A stretch of 61,043 nt of DNA from Acidimicrobiaceae bacterium (GCA_003133685.1 PKYQ01000025.1:29515-90557); one strand, 5' to 3'. Positions 44,276-52,120 are shown, counted from the stretch's first letter. Program-made: numbers and translations. Notes: a model not told the origin generated them from the sequence alone.

Positions 44276-44845
44276 TCACGTGAGAACCAGACCGGCGAGC
44301 AGCAGGTCAATCAGCCGCGATGCGAGTTCCCGCTCGCTCTCGTGCTTGGCGATGAGAGTGATTCCTCCGAGCGCCATCATGACGTCGTTTGCCGGAACGC
44401 CCTCGCGCAGCGCTCCGTCTTCGATGCAGGCATCGAGGAGAGCTTGAATCGCATCCCTCAACAGGTCTCGACTATGAGCTCGGAGGCCGTCGCGCGACGC
44501 GAGAATTGCGGGCAGCACATCTGTCACGCCGTTCTTATTCAGGATGTAGTCGACGAAGCCCTCCATCCAGACGCGCATTGCTTCGTGCGGCGATAACTCG
44601 GCGAGTAGCGCGGGCGCGCTTTCGCACAGGCGCGCGGTTTCGTTTCGATACGTGGCTTCGACCAGGTCATCGCGTGTCGGAAAGCGACGATAGAGAGTGC
44701 CGATGCCGACGCCGGCGTTCATGGCGATTGCCTTGAGGGAGGTGTCGGCTCCGTGGCGAGCGAACGCCTGGGCGGCGGCCTCAAGGATGCGATCGTGATT
44801 TATTTGCGCGTCAGCGCGCAGAGTGCGCGAGGTGGGAATAGTCAT
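44276..44845 (-). CDS. TetR/AcrR family regulator
   Basis: About 189 residues from the ATG at 44845, which has an AAGAGGAG ribosome site; the longer frame covers the promoter region. The helix-turn-helix is TSLKAIAMNAGVGIGTLYRRFPT, and the C-terminal domain is of the same type as in the regulator at 3513-4154. It lies divergently from the SDR gene, which it probably represses. A CGGAG-N4-CTCCG palindrome sits 21 bases upstream of its start. Confidence 0.87.
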   Translation of the reverse strand: MTIPTSRTLRADAQINHDRILEAAAQAFARHGADTSLKAIAMNAGVGIGTLYRRFPTRDDLVEATYRNETARLCESAPALLAELSPHEAMRVWMEGFVDYILNKNGVTDVLPAILASRDGLRAHSRDLLRDAIQALLDACIEDGALREGVPANDVMMALGGITLIAKHESERELASRLIDLLLAGLVLT

Positions 44846-44865
44846 TGTCAGTCTCCTCTTGCAAT

Positions 44866-44879
44866 CGGAGCCGCCTCCG
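44866..44879. promoter_or_regulatory. Candidate TetR operator CGGAG-N4-CTCCG
   Basis: CGGAG (44866-44870) and CTCCG (44875-44879) lie between the divergent TetR and SDR genes. The half-sites equal those before the MFS exporter at 5653-5707, where the spacer is six bases. The two TetR proteins share a near-identical recognition helix, which supports related operators. Confidence 0.5.
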
Positions 44880-44950
44880 CTTACAGTATAAGAATAAACG
44901 GATGCCACTCCACATAACAGTGTAGAGCTCACATAATAAGGAGTCTTTTT

Positions 44951-45892
44951 ATGTCGAATCGAATATCTACCCCCTTCACCGCTGAAACTACGGCGGCTGA
45001 AGTCATCGCGGGTATCGATCTCAGCGGAAAACGCGCCATCGTCACCGGGGGATCCTCAGGTATCGGAACTGAGACGGCGCGGGCCCTGACCTCAGCCGGA
45101 GCCGAAGTAACGCTGGCCGTCCGCGACATTGAAGCGGGCAATCGCGTGTCTGGGAATATCATTGCGGCCACAGGAAACACGAACGTCCTCGTCGAGAGGC
45201 TCGACCTTTCCGACCAAAGGTCCGTTGCGGGTTTCGTCGCCCGATGGTCAGGACCACTCGACATTCTGGTCAACAACGCGGGTATCATGGCGACGCCAGA
45301 ACTACGCACAAAGGAGGGCTGGGAGCTCCAATTCGCCACCAACCACCTGGGGCACTTCGCTCTCACGACAGGACTGCACGACGTCCTCAAGGTTGCCGGA
45401 CAGTCTCGAGTCGTCGTCGTTAGTTCGGTCGGCCACGTCAACGGCGAGGTGCTTTTCGACGACCTCGACTTCACACAGCACCCGTACGACGCGTGGGCCG
45501 CCTACAGCCAGTCCAAGACAGCGAACATTCTCTTCGCGGTCGAGGCGGCGAGGCGATGGGCCTGCGATGAGATCGCCGTCAACGCGCTCAACCCGGGGCG
45601 CATTGCGGACACCAATCTGAGTCGCCACATGGAGACACCACCGGCAACCTTCGATCCGAAGGGCAGCACCGGAGTATCGGTGAAGACCATTGAACAGGGA
45701 GCGGCAACATCCGTACTCCTGGCCGCCTCACCACTGGTCGACGGGGTCACCGGGCGATACTTCGAGGACTGCCAGGAAGCTGTCCCCTTCGAGACCGGTG
45801 TTCGCCGTGGAGTCACCGAGTACGCGCTGGACCCCGCGAAGGCCGAGCGGCTCTGGCAGGTCTCGATCCACAAGATTGCGGGCGCCCGATGA
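44951..45892 (+). CDS. Short-chain dehydrogenase/reductase
   Basis: A 313-residue SDR with TGGSSGIG (cofactor loop, about residues 32-39), NNAGIM, the catalytic Ser in VVVSSVGH and YSQSK (Tyr/Lys). Length and the NPG-R-adT segment fit the retinol-dehydrogenase/WWOX-like SDRs common beside TetR genes in actinobacteria. It is divergent from the TetR gene, with AAGGAG just ahead of its ATG. Immediately downstream a second SDR-like start overlaps its stop but is cut short. Confidence 0.87.
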   Translation: MSNRISTPFTAETTAAEVIAGIDLSGKRAIVTGGSSGIGTETARALTSAGAEVTLAVRDIEAGNRVSGNIIAATGNTNVLVERLDLSDQRSVAGFVARWSGPLDILVNNAGIMATPELRTKEGWELQFATNHLGHFALTTGLHDVLKVAGQSRVVVVSSVGHVNGEVLFDDLDFTQHPYDAWAAYSQSKTANILFAVEAARRWACDEIAVNALNPGRIADTNLSRHMETPPATFDPKGSTGVSVKTIEQGAATSVLLAASPLVDGVTGRYFEDCQEAVPFETGVRRGVTEYALDPAKAERLWQVSIHKIAGAR

Positions 45893-45972
45893 GTTCAGTA
45901 CTGGACGGCACAAGCGCTTTCATCACCAGCGGAAGAACCGGCATGGAAATGTCGTGCAGCCGATTCAGCTGA
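45889..45972 (+). pseudogene. Truncated start of a second SDR gene
   Basis: An ATG overlapping the SDR stop (ATGA) opens a 27-codon frame, MSSVLDGTSAFITSGRTG and onward, that imitates the usual SDR start (VLDG-x-x-AFITGG-x-x-GIG). It then loses similarity and stops. Its placement implies the SDR was once followed by a co-translated paralogue, now deleted. Confidence 0.4.
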
Positions 45973-46205
45973 ACACGAATTCAGTCTTGGAAGGATAATT
46001 GAAGGCCGCGTCCAAAATACGAATTGACCAAGATGGCTAAAAGCGCGGAAGTGGTTCTCCACGCTGTCTCAACTGTGAGGAACCAATCACTTCGCGACGT
46101 TGAGTTCGACTTTGGGTCGTTCACGTAACTGCTCTTCGTCCAATCATGGTGTTTCTTTCAGCTGGCTTGATTCAGACCGTCTCACCCGCGAATCTCCTGA
46201 CTGGT
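45973..46205. other. Intergenic region before marR
   Basis: No gene seen. The region ends in the long palindrome at 46206-46245. Confidence 0.5.
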
Positions 46206-46245
46206 AAGTCTAGCCTTGCTAGTTTACTCTAGCAAGGCTAGACTT
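46206..46245. promoter_or_regulatory. 17-bp perfect inverted repeat ahead of marR
   Basis: AAGTCTAGCCTTGCTAG (46206-46222), spacer TTTACT, then CTAGCAAGGCTAGACTT (46229-46245). Each arm is itself a small palindrome (CTAGC-N3-GCTAG), giving four half-sites. It ends 5 bases before the marR ATG, so it covers the place of the ribosome site and the transcription start. The most likely role is a MarR operator; in RNA it could also fold into a strong hairpin. Confidence 0.75.
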
Positions 46246-46250
46246 GGTAT

Positions 46251-46688
46251 ATGCCTCTGGATCCAGATGTCGACGACGTTGCCGCGGCTCTTCAGATGAG
46301 CATCGGCTTGTGCATACGACAGCTTCGTCAGTTGCAAGCTGAAGGCGAGCTGAGCTTGTCAGAGGCTTCGGCCCTCAAGCGATTGGATCGAAACGGACTG
46401 ACCACGGTGACCGAGTTGGCTCAGGCCGAGCAGATCAGCGTGCAGTCGATGGGAACGACGTTGCGGGCGCTCGAGGCGCGTGGATTCGTCAAGCGACGTC
46501 CTCATCCGAGCGACGGGCGGCGCGTGGTTCTTGCAATCACCAAATCCGGCACGCGAGTGCTGGGCGACAAGCACAACGCGCGGGCCGAGCAGCTGGCAAA
46601 GGTCCTATCGACTGGGTTTAGCCCTTTGGAACGTCGACAGCTGATGATCGCCGCGCCCTTGATTGAGCGGCTGGCGCAAAACCTGTGA
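46251..46688 (+). CDS. MarR-family transcriptional regulator
   Basis: A 145-residue winged-helix protein with LSEASALKRLDRNGLTTVTELAQAEQIS and the wing LEARGFVKRRPHPSDGRRVVLAIT (DGRR wing tip is diagnostic). It probably represses its own operon by binding the large palindrome five bases upstream and lets go on binding a drug-like ligand. The MFS exporter gene overlaps its end by four bases (GTGA), so both are translated together. No Shine-Dalgarno site fits between palindrome and ATG. Confidence 0.9.
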   Translation: MPLDPDVDDVAAALQMSIGLCIRQLRQLQAEGELSLSEASALKRLDRNGLTTVTELAQAEQISVQSMGTTLRALEARGFVKRRPHPSDGRRVVLAITKSGTRVLGDKHNARAEQLAKVLSTGFSPLERRQLMIAAPLIERLAQNL

Positions 46689-48115
46689 TCGCTGTGACCG
46701 AGCCGGAGCAAACGTCCGGTAAAGAGGACCGCTACCGGAGGGTGGTGCTGGCTACGTGTTGTCTGAGCGTGTTCATGGCGGGTCTCGACGTGACGATTGT
46801 CAATGTCGCCTTGCCGTCGATCCAGCACACACTGCACGCGTCGGTGAGTGATCTGCAGTGGACGATTGATGCCTACACCCTCGTTATTGCGTGCCTACTC
46901 ATGCTGTCGGGCTCGCTCGCGGACCGCTTTGGTCGGCGTCGGGTTTTTCAGATCGGGCTGGCCGCGTTCTCGCTGGGGTCGTTGTTATGTAGCGTGGCTC
47001 CGTCGCTCGGGTGGCTGATCGCCTTTCGTGGACTACAGGCCATCGGCGGTTCGATGCTCAACCCGGTGGCGATGTCGATCATCCGAAACGTCTTTGAGGA
47101 CCCGAAGGAACGCGCGAAGGCGATCGGCATGTGGGGATCCGTCGCCGGACTCAGCCTCGCGAGCGGTCCGGTGATCGGTGGCTTGCTGGTGAGCGGTCTC
47201 GGGTGGCGTTCGATTTTCTGGATCAACGTTCCCGTCGGCCTAATTGCGATTGCGCTCACGCAACGATTCGTGCTCGAGTCGCGGGCCGAGCGGCCTCGTC
47301 GACTTGATCCTCCCGGTCAGCTGGCGGTCATCGCTCTGCTTGGCTGCCTGACCGCCGGGATCATCGAGGGGCCACGCAGCGGATGGAGTTCGGCACCAAT
47401 CGTCGCGCTGTTCGGGGTTGCCGCGCTCGCGGCAATCGTGCTGGTCATACTCGAGTCTCGACGCCGTGAGCCGTTGATCGACATGCGATATTTCCGCAGT
47501 GTGCCGTTCTCGGGTGCGGCGTTGATTGGGGTCGTCGCGTTGGCGACTCTTGGCGGCTTTCTGTTCCTCAACACGCTGTATCTGCAGGACGTCCGTGGCT
47601 ACAGCGCGCTGCACGCCGGATTACTCACGATCCCGATGGCGGCAATGCTCGGCGTGTTCTCCACCGTCTCGGGCCGATTGGTAGCCAGCCGCGGACCGAG
47701 GCCTGCTCTGATGATGTCCGGAGCGTTGATCGGTGTCGGCGCCGTCATGTTGATCGGCCTTAGCGCTCACACCGCTGTGTGGTATCTGATCGTCGCCTAT
47801 CTCATTTACGGTGCCGGAGCGGGTCTAGTCAGCGCTCCTATTACCAATACTGCACTTTCGGGCATGCCCCGAGACCAGGCCGGTGTCGCGGGAGCGATTG
47901 CCTCCACTTTTCGCCAGACCGGCGCGGCCGTCGGGGTTGCGGTCACCGGTGCGATCGTCGCTTCCAGCTCGGTCGGCTTCGTGCACGCCAGCCACGCGGC
48001 GTGGTCGGTGGTCGCCGGCTGTGGGGTCATCGTCGTGCTGCTGGGCATGTTCTCGACCGGACGCTGGGCGCTGGCGACTGCCGAGCGAAACGGCGGGCGC
48101 TTGGCCACGACATGA
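46685..48115 (+). CDS. MFS drug exporter, DHA2 (EmrB/QacA) family
   Basis: A 476-residue, 14-helix transporter. Signatures: LDVTIVNVALPSIQ (motif D1), SDLQWTIDAYTLVIACLLML, GSLADRFGRRRVFQIG (motif A) and AIGMWGSVAGLSLASGPVIGGLLV (motif C). It exports hydrophobic compounds using the proton gradient. The start is GTG at 46685, with another GTG nine bases further. It is the output gene of the MarR regulator upstream. Confidence 0.9.
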   Translation: MIAVTEPEQTSGKEDRYRRVVLATCCLSVFMAGLDVTIVNVALPSIQHTLHASVSDLQWTIDAYTLVIACLLMLSGSLADRFGRRRVFQIGLAAFSLGSLLCSVAPSLGWLIAFRGLQAIGGSMLNPVAMSIIRNVFEDPKERAKAIGMWGSVAGLSLASGPVIGGLLVSGLGWRSIFWINVPVGLIAIALTQRFVLESRAERPRRLDPPGQLAVIALLGCLTAGIIEGPRSGWSSAPIVALFGVAALAAIVLVILESRRREPLIDMRYFRSVPFSGAALIGVVALATLGGFLFLNTLYLQDVRGYSALHAGLLTIPMAAMLGVFSTVSGRLVASRGPRPALMMSGALIGVGAVMLIGLSAHTAVWYLIVAYLIYGAGAGLVSAPITNTALSGMPRDQAGVAGAIASTFRQTGAAVGVAVTGAIVASSSVGFVHASHAAWSVVAGCGVIVVLLGMFSTGRWALATAERNGGRLATT

Positions 48116-48137
48116 ACCGCGCCACCGAAGGACCGCG

Positions 48138-48299
48138 ATGACCAACCGGTTGGCCACGCCGCCCGACATCGCCTCCCGAGTGTGGATCGTCTTGCATGAA
48201 TTCATCGCCGGACGGGAACGCCAGGTTGGCCTCGACTCATCCCATTCGATCTTCGGCCGCAGACTCCGCAGCCCCGCCAACCGCATCCGCCAAATATAG
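48138..48299 (+). CDS. Small open frame, unknown
   Basis: A 53-codon frame (MTNRLATPPDIASRVWIVLH and on) beginning 22 bases after the MFS stop. I do not recognise it. It could be a truncated regulator start or noise. The same direction and small gaps to both neighbours are its only support. Confidence 0.3.
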   Translation: MTNRLATPPDIASRVWIVLHEFIAGRERQVGLDSSHSIFGRRLRSPANRIRQI

Positions 48300-48316
48300 A
48301 AAGAAGAAGCAAGACC

Positions 48317-48883
48317 ATGCCCGCAAACCCCCTCGGCCTCGCACTGCGCAACCGACACGCCGGACACCACACGCTCGTCTGGGCTCGTCCCGACTTTCAA
48401 GCGCCTGAGAACTTCACCCTCACCAGCTCGGCCTTCGACCACGGCACCCCCATCCCCGAGCGGCACCGCGGGAGGTTCTTCGGGGCCAACATTTCACCCG
48501 CCCTCGCCTGGACAACGCCGCCAGCCGAAACAGCGGAACTCGTGCTCATCGTCCAAGACCCCGACGTCCCCTTCGCGAAACCCGCCACCCATGCGCTCAC
48601 GCTCGGCATCGACCCTTCGCTAAGCGGCATTCCCGAGAACGGCCTCACCGACCCGAGCCCGATCCCCGGGCTCAAACACGGCAAAGGCCCTTTTGGCCAC
48701 CGCGGCTGGGCCGGTCCCAAGCCCCCGCGCTCGCACGGGCCACACTCCTACGTCTTCCAACTCTTCGCATTGGACTCCCAGGTCGACCTGCCCGACAAGT
48801 TCACCCTCGGCGATGCACTCCACGCCATGGCCGGACATGTCGTCGCACGCGCTCGCCTCGACGGCACCTACGAAATCCAGTAA
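48317..48883 (+). CDS. YbhB/YbcL-type phosphatidylethanolamine-binding (PEBP) family protein
   Basis: A 188-residue PEBP-fold protein. The ligand-site motif is VQDPDVPFAKPATHAL (D-P-D-x-P) and the second conserved block is GPFGHRGWAGPKPPRSHGPHSYVFQLFAL (G-x-x-P-P-x-x-x-H-x-Y). It is cytoplasmic, with no signal peptide. Bacterial members are of unclear function. It is the last gene of the MarR-MFS unit before an att repeat. Confidence 0.85.
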   Translation: MPANPLGLALRNRHAGHHTLVWARPDFQAPENFTLTSSAFDHGTPIPERHRGRFFGANISPALAWTTPPAETAELVLIVQDPDVPFAKPATHALTLGIDPSLSGIPENGLTDPSPIPGLKHGKGPFGHRGWAGPKPPRSHGPHSYVFQLFALDSQVDLPDKFTLGDALHAMAGHVVARARLDGTYEIQ

Positions 48884-48983
48884 CCGCGCACCAACAGAGA
48901 GCGCAAGGGATGACATTGAGTTGATTAGCAGAGCTCTCGTTGGTTTGAAGCTGTTTGATTCATTCGGGACTGTTGACGCTTCA

Positions 48984-49155
48984 TCTTGCCCCACAAAATG
49001 CTCCACAAATCGCGTCGCGTGTAGTTTTCTCACGTCGTCTCGCGTTGTCATTGTTCCTCGTCAAGTGCCATGTCGTCGTGTCGCGTCGTCTGGTTGAAAG
49101 GTTCTTAACACTTTCACATGGCTGAGGTCGCAGGTTCGAGTCCTGCAGCGCCCAC
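48984..49155 (+). repeat. Attachment-arm plus tRNA-Val 3' half, copy (c)
   Basis: The arm from CTTGCCCCACAAAATGCTCC runs to CACTTTCACATGGC. The tRNA half (49113-49155) differs from the tRNA gene by one base (CACATGG for CACACGG). A further short arm fragment, TTGCTCCACAAATCGCGTCG, follows at about 49248-49267. Confidence 0.82.
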
Positions 49156-49430
49156 GGATCGTAGTGTTGTTAACGCCCCGGGACCAGGTATAAAGGGTGT
49201 CGAACACGAAGCGACGCAACCTCATCCCTATTAGCGCTGCGCTCATCTTGCTCCACAAATCGCGTCGCGTGCAGCGTCAGTGCTCAACCTTAAGTCGGTG
49301 TCCCGTTTCCGGGTCCGCTTCAGTGAAGGCGGTGTCGTGGTAGATCGCCTCTCGATGTTAGACACCTTGCTCGTTGAAGTCCCGAGCGCGAGCGCGACAT
49401 AGCCGCATCTCTCCCGAACATTCGAGAGAA
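49156..49430. other. Intergenic region between att copy (c) and the AbiEii relic
   Basis: Holds the partial arm fragment near 49248-49267 and no credible gene. Confidence 0.5.
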
Positions 49431-50277
49431 CTACAAATGACTCGCATTCGTGCGAACTCGATCAACGACAGCTTGAAGGCTTGGGCAATTCGAGCCCGGA
49501 AAGACTAACTCGCCACACATCTTCGCATAGGCCTTCGTAACAACGCCGACGACTTCGGGAGCGAAAGCAACGCTTGAAGCGAAGCCCCCTTCGGGACGCT
49601 CGGGCGAGCTTCCGTAGAACCGTTGGGTGATCCGAACACAGTCGTCGTAGAGTAGTTCGACATCACCGTGCTCTTGAAGATACTGGATTGCCGGAGACTT
49701 ATCTGTGTCCAGCAAGTGCCATAGGTCGTAGTAGTGACGCGCTTCCCTGGAGCGGACCGCATTGTTTCCGCCAGCGATTCTTCGACCGATACCGTCAACT
49801 ACGCAAAGCTTCTCGACGAGCGTTCGAGTTGGATGGAGCATCATGATCTGACATGGCTGCAGATCCTGCGAAGCGCAGGAAGTCCTGCTGTGCCTGGACG
49901 AAATGGTCAACAAGCATGGTAACCAGTTCGCGAGACTCGCAAGGAATGGGACCGCCCGGAACGCCGTGATCGACTCTGATCTGTGGCTGATGCTCTTTGG
50001 GGTACTCGGATAGTACCCCTGGATATGGAGCAACAGAGATGGTTGCAACCCCCCCCTCGGCCTTCTCCCTCGTGATCTCAAGTCCCGTCAGGTTGGAGAT
50101 GGTCCGCTCGACTTGTTCAAGCAGTTGTTCGACGCCGCTCTCCTCGTCCCTCGCTTGAGGAATAAGCAAAAGATCCACGTCTTCAGAGAAACGACTAATC
50201 AATCGGTATCCCTTGGAGAGGCTGGTCCCTCCCTTGAGTACGTACTGTCCGTAGTGGTTCACTACTCCAATATCCAC
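49431..50277 (-). pseudogene. Second AbiEii nucleotidyltransferase, multiply broken relic
   Basis: The 5' part codes LKGGTSLSKGYRLISRFSED, VDLLLIPQ and RVDHGVPGGPIPCESREL. Near 49860 the frame shifts and the adjacent frame carries MLHPTRTLVEKLC, VRSREARHYYDLWHLL and an intact C-terminus. Upstream, at 50300-50390, a third frame holds what looks like the N-terminal YYLMRTSEMAREM piece. There is thus more than one frameshift, and no AbiEi partner is left. It is clearly homologous to, but diverged from, the copy at 42552-43512, so it came with a separate insertion. Confidence 0.75.
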
Positions 50278-50693
50278 ACGATCTTTGAAGATACCTGGGA
50301 GATTCAGCGCCTGATCATTTCACGCGCCATCTCTGACGTGCGCATCAGGTAGTAGAAGGCGCAATCTAACTGGCTTTGGGATTCACCGCGACTCAAAGTC
50401 ATCCATAGAACACTCCCTCGGAAATTCCACCTGGGGGCCCTGTTGGACCCATCACTGATTCGTGGGTCAATGGAACGAGCCAAGTCGGTGCAACACGTGC
50501 AGGAGAAATGGTGCGCATCCACCGGCGACTCGGCTTTCGAGCCTCCTTGGACCCACAGATAATTTGTGGGTCATCACTGACGTGCTATCAATTTTCAATG
50601 GTTGAACTCACCGCCAGCGATCTCGAAGGTGTGCTCTTGGCGGCGCAGTCGGTGAGCATCGCTCAGGACCCCAGTCGGCGAAGATGGTCTGGA
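50278..50693. other. Gene-poor stretch with possible AbiEii 5' debris
   Basis: The part up to about 50400 may contain the out-of-frame N-terminus of the AbiEii relic. Near 50448-50465 and 50550-50575 the strings GGACCCA..TGATTCGTGGGTC and TGGACCCACAGAT..GTGGGTC resemble each other and suggest a short decayed repeat. No gene is seen. Confidence 0.4.
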
Positions 50694-51083
50694 CTACGCG
50701 CCCGGCGTCTCGACGCTAACGCCGATCCGAAGACTCGCCTCGCGAAGGCGCGCGTCGTAAGTGAGCATCACCAAAGAACCGTCGTTGATCGACAGCGCGC
50801 TCGCGAGATGAATCGCATCGAGACTCCGGACGTGATCAAGTTCGCTCGCGACGTCGATCACGACGGCGCTGATCGGAATCACATCAATACCCGCAAGCAA
50901 GGCTGTGGCAATACCAACCGGCGACGAATCGAGTCGCCGTGTTGCCTGAAGTAGTTCAACTCGAGTCAGCGCGCTAGTAATTTTTGGCAAGTCAACTCGT
51001 TCGAGCAGCCAAGCCGAAAGTGCATCGGTCTCGGCCTCCCTACAAACCAGTTTGAATAGCGCGGATGTGTCGAGATAAATCAA
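50694..51083 (-). CDS. vapC: PIN-domain ribonuclease toxin (VapC)
   Basis: A 129-residue PIN protein. The acidic metal site is formed by D5 (MIYLDTSAL), E43 (RVELLQ), D89 (SLDAIHLASAL) and D110 (TYDARL). VapC toxins cut specific tRNAs or rRNA. The gene overlaps the upstream antitoxin gene by four bases, so the antitoxin is made first. All catalytic acids are present, so the toxin is likely active. Confidence 0.9.
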   Translation of the reverse strand: MIYLDTSALFKLVCREAETDALSAWLLERVDLPKITSALTRVELLQATRRLDSSPVGIATALLAGIDVIPISAVVIDVASELDHVRSLDAIHLASALSINDGSLVMLTYDARLREASLRIGVSVETPGA

Positions 51084-51355
51084 AACCGCTCGCTGCGTAC
51101 CTCATCGAGAATGTGGGCGTTACTCGGCGACCCCACCTTCGCAGGAAGGGGAGTTGGTATTTGAAACGAGCGCTGCGCGGCGATCAGTTGCCCGTCACGG
51201 AGCAGTCGTTCGCGCACGGTACGTGCTTCGCCGACCGGGATGAGTTCAGCCACTAACGTCCCGTTGTCAGTGACCTGGATCGTCTCACCCTGGCGTACCT
51301 GCTCAATGTAACGGCTGGCGTGTTGGCGGAGTTCACGGATTCCAATGCGTGGCAT
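51080..51355 (-). CDS. vapB: Phd/YefM-type antitoxin (VapB)
   Basis: About 91 residues from the ATG at 51355; the longer frame to 51430 crosses the operator. The N-terminal Phd/YefM fold shows as IGIRELRQHASRYIEQVRQG, then IQVTDNGTLVAELIPV. The C-terminal region should wrap the toxin. With VapC it forms an autoregulated toxin-antitoxin pair, probably through the palindrome at 51364-51386. Confidence 0.88.
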   Translation of the reverse strand: MPRIGIRELRQHASRYIEQVRQGETIQVTDNGTLVAELIPVGEARTVRERLLRDGQLIAAQRSFQIPTPLPAKVGSPSNAHILDEVRSERF

Positions 51356-51363
51356 GTGAAGTA

Positions 51364-51386
51364 GTGTAGCACGCCACGTGCTACAC
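51364..51386. promoter_or_regulatory. VapBC operator, GTGTAGCAC-N5-GTGCTACAC
   Basis: A perfect 9-base inverted repeat (51364-51372 and 51378-51386) lies 8 bases upstream of the vapB start. Size and position fit conditional autorepression by the VapBC complex. Confidence 0.75.
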
Positions 51387-51467
51387 AAATAGGAGGTCCA
51401 GAGTTTCGAAAGTGACCGCGAACAAGACAATGAAAACCAGAAAGATCATCGCGACTCCTCCAAATAG

Positions 51468-51674
51468 CTATTGAACTTCTCGGCGTCGCCGAGTTCCTCG
51501 ACGAGCTTTCGGATCAATTCGGGTTCTGTGAATTTCAAGTAGTACCCGCGATTTACATTCCAGAACATGCTCGAAACTCTCGCTAGCCATTAGTTGAAGC
51601 TCTTTCCGCACATCGGGCGAGTGATACCTCGTCTTCTTCGTATTTCCCAATTTTCGGTTTGACTCGCGGCTCAC
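51468..51674 (-). pseudogene. Fragment of unknown gene following DUF6788 relic
   Basis: A GTG start overlaps the DUF6788 stop (GTGA). The frame codes SRESNRKLGNTKKTRYHSPD and on to a helical piece. Near 51565 the neighbouring frame takes over with TEPELIRKLVEELGDAEKF and ends at an in-frame TGA near 51450, which looks like the true C-terminus. A frameshift is therefore likely. I do not recognise the family; the position suggests the second gene of a transposon-related pair. Confidence 0.35.
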
Positions 51675-51919
51675 AGTGAGAGCTCCTTGAGTTCACTCAC
51701 CAGACTGCGCAGGCGCCGGGCATCATCAAGCCAGGAGGCGTAGCGTTCATCTTGTTCCTCTGTGAGATTGCGGGTCACCGTTTGTCCGTGGACCGTGCGC
51801 GTTCATGTCTGGTGGGGGCTGTGGAGTTTGGATGGTTTGTCGTGACAAGAACAGCCAGGATTCGCGCAGCGTGAGCGCCGCGAGGTGACTCTCAGGCTTT
51901 CGTGTATCTGAATTGTCAT
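51671..51919 (-). pseudogene. DUF6788-like gene with internal stop codon
   Basis: An 83-codon frame is interrupted only by TGA at 51803-51805. Before it: RCANPGCSCHDKPSKLHSPH, the cysteine-rich start of DUF6788 proteins. After it: HGQTVTRNLTEEQDERYASW and DDARRLRSLVSELKELSL, their usual end. The TGA stands where the family has Trp (W-T-R-x-V), so a TGG-to-TGA change fits. DUF6788 genes accompany mobile elements. Its 5' end lies inside the arm repeat (d). Confidence 0.65.
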
Positions 51920-52120
51920 CTCAGCCGCTTTCAAGCCGAGTTCATCTGCTCCACAAAATGCTCCACAAATCGCGTCGTGCGCAGTTGTCCCACGTCGTCT
52001 CGCGTTGTCATTAGTCCTGGTCAAAGTGGTCTGTCGTCGTCTCGAGTCGTCTGGTGAAAAGGGTGTTAACACTTTCACACGGCTGAGGTCGCAGGTTCGA
52101 GTCCTGCAGCGCCCACTGCA
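51888..52120 (+). repeat. Right attachment repeat (attR-like), copy (d)
   Basis: The arm from ACTCTCAGGCTTTCG through CTCCACAAATCGCGTCGTGC to CACTTT is followed by the 47-base tRNA-Val 3' end at 52074-52120, identical to 36789-36835. It is the outermost copy, so 36789-52120 (15.3 kb) is the whole island. Confidence 0.85.

Noticed and set aside
42437-52120. Extra tRNA-Val genes at 42437, 49113 and 52074
   Set aside because: Only the anticodon-loop-to-3'-end half is present; there is no D arm or 5' acceptor strand, so no cloverleaf forms. They are attachment-site remnants.
36757-52120. Intact prophage or integrative conjugative element
   Set aside because: No phage structural, replication, relaxase or conjugation genes and no integrase were found; the cargo is toxin-antitoxin, regulator and exporter genes only.
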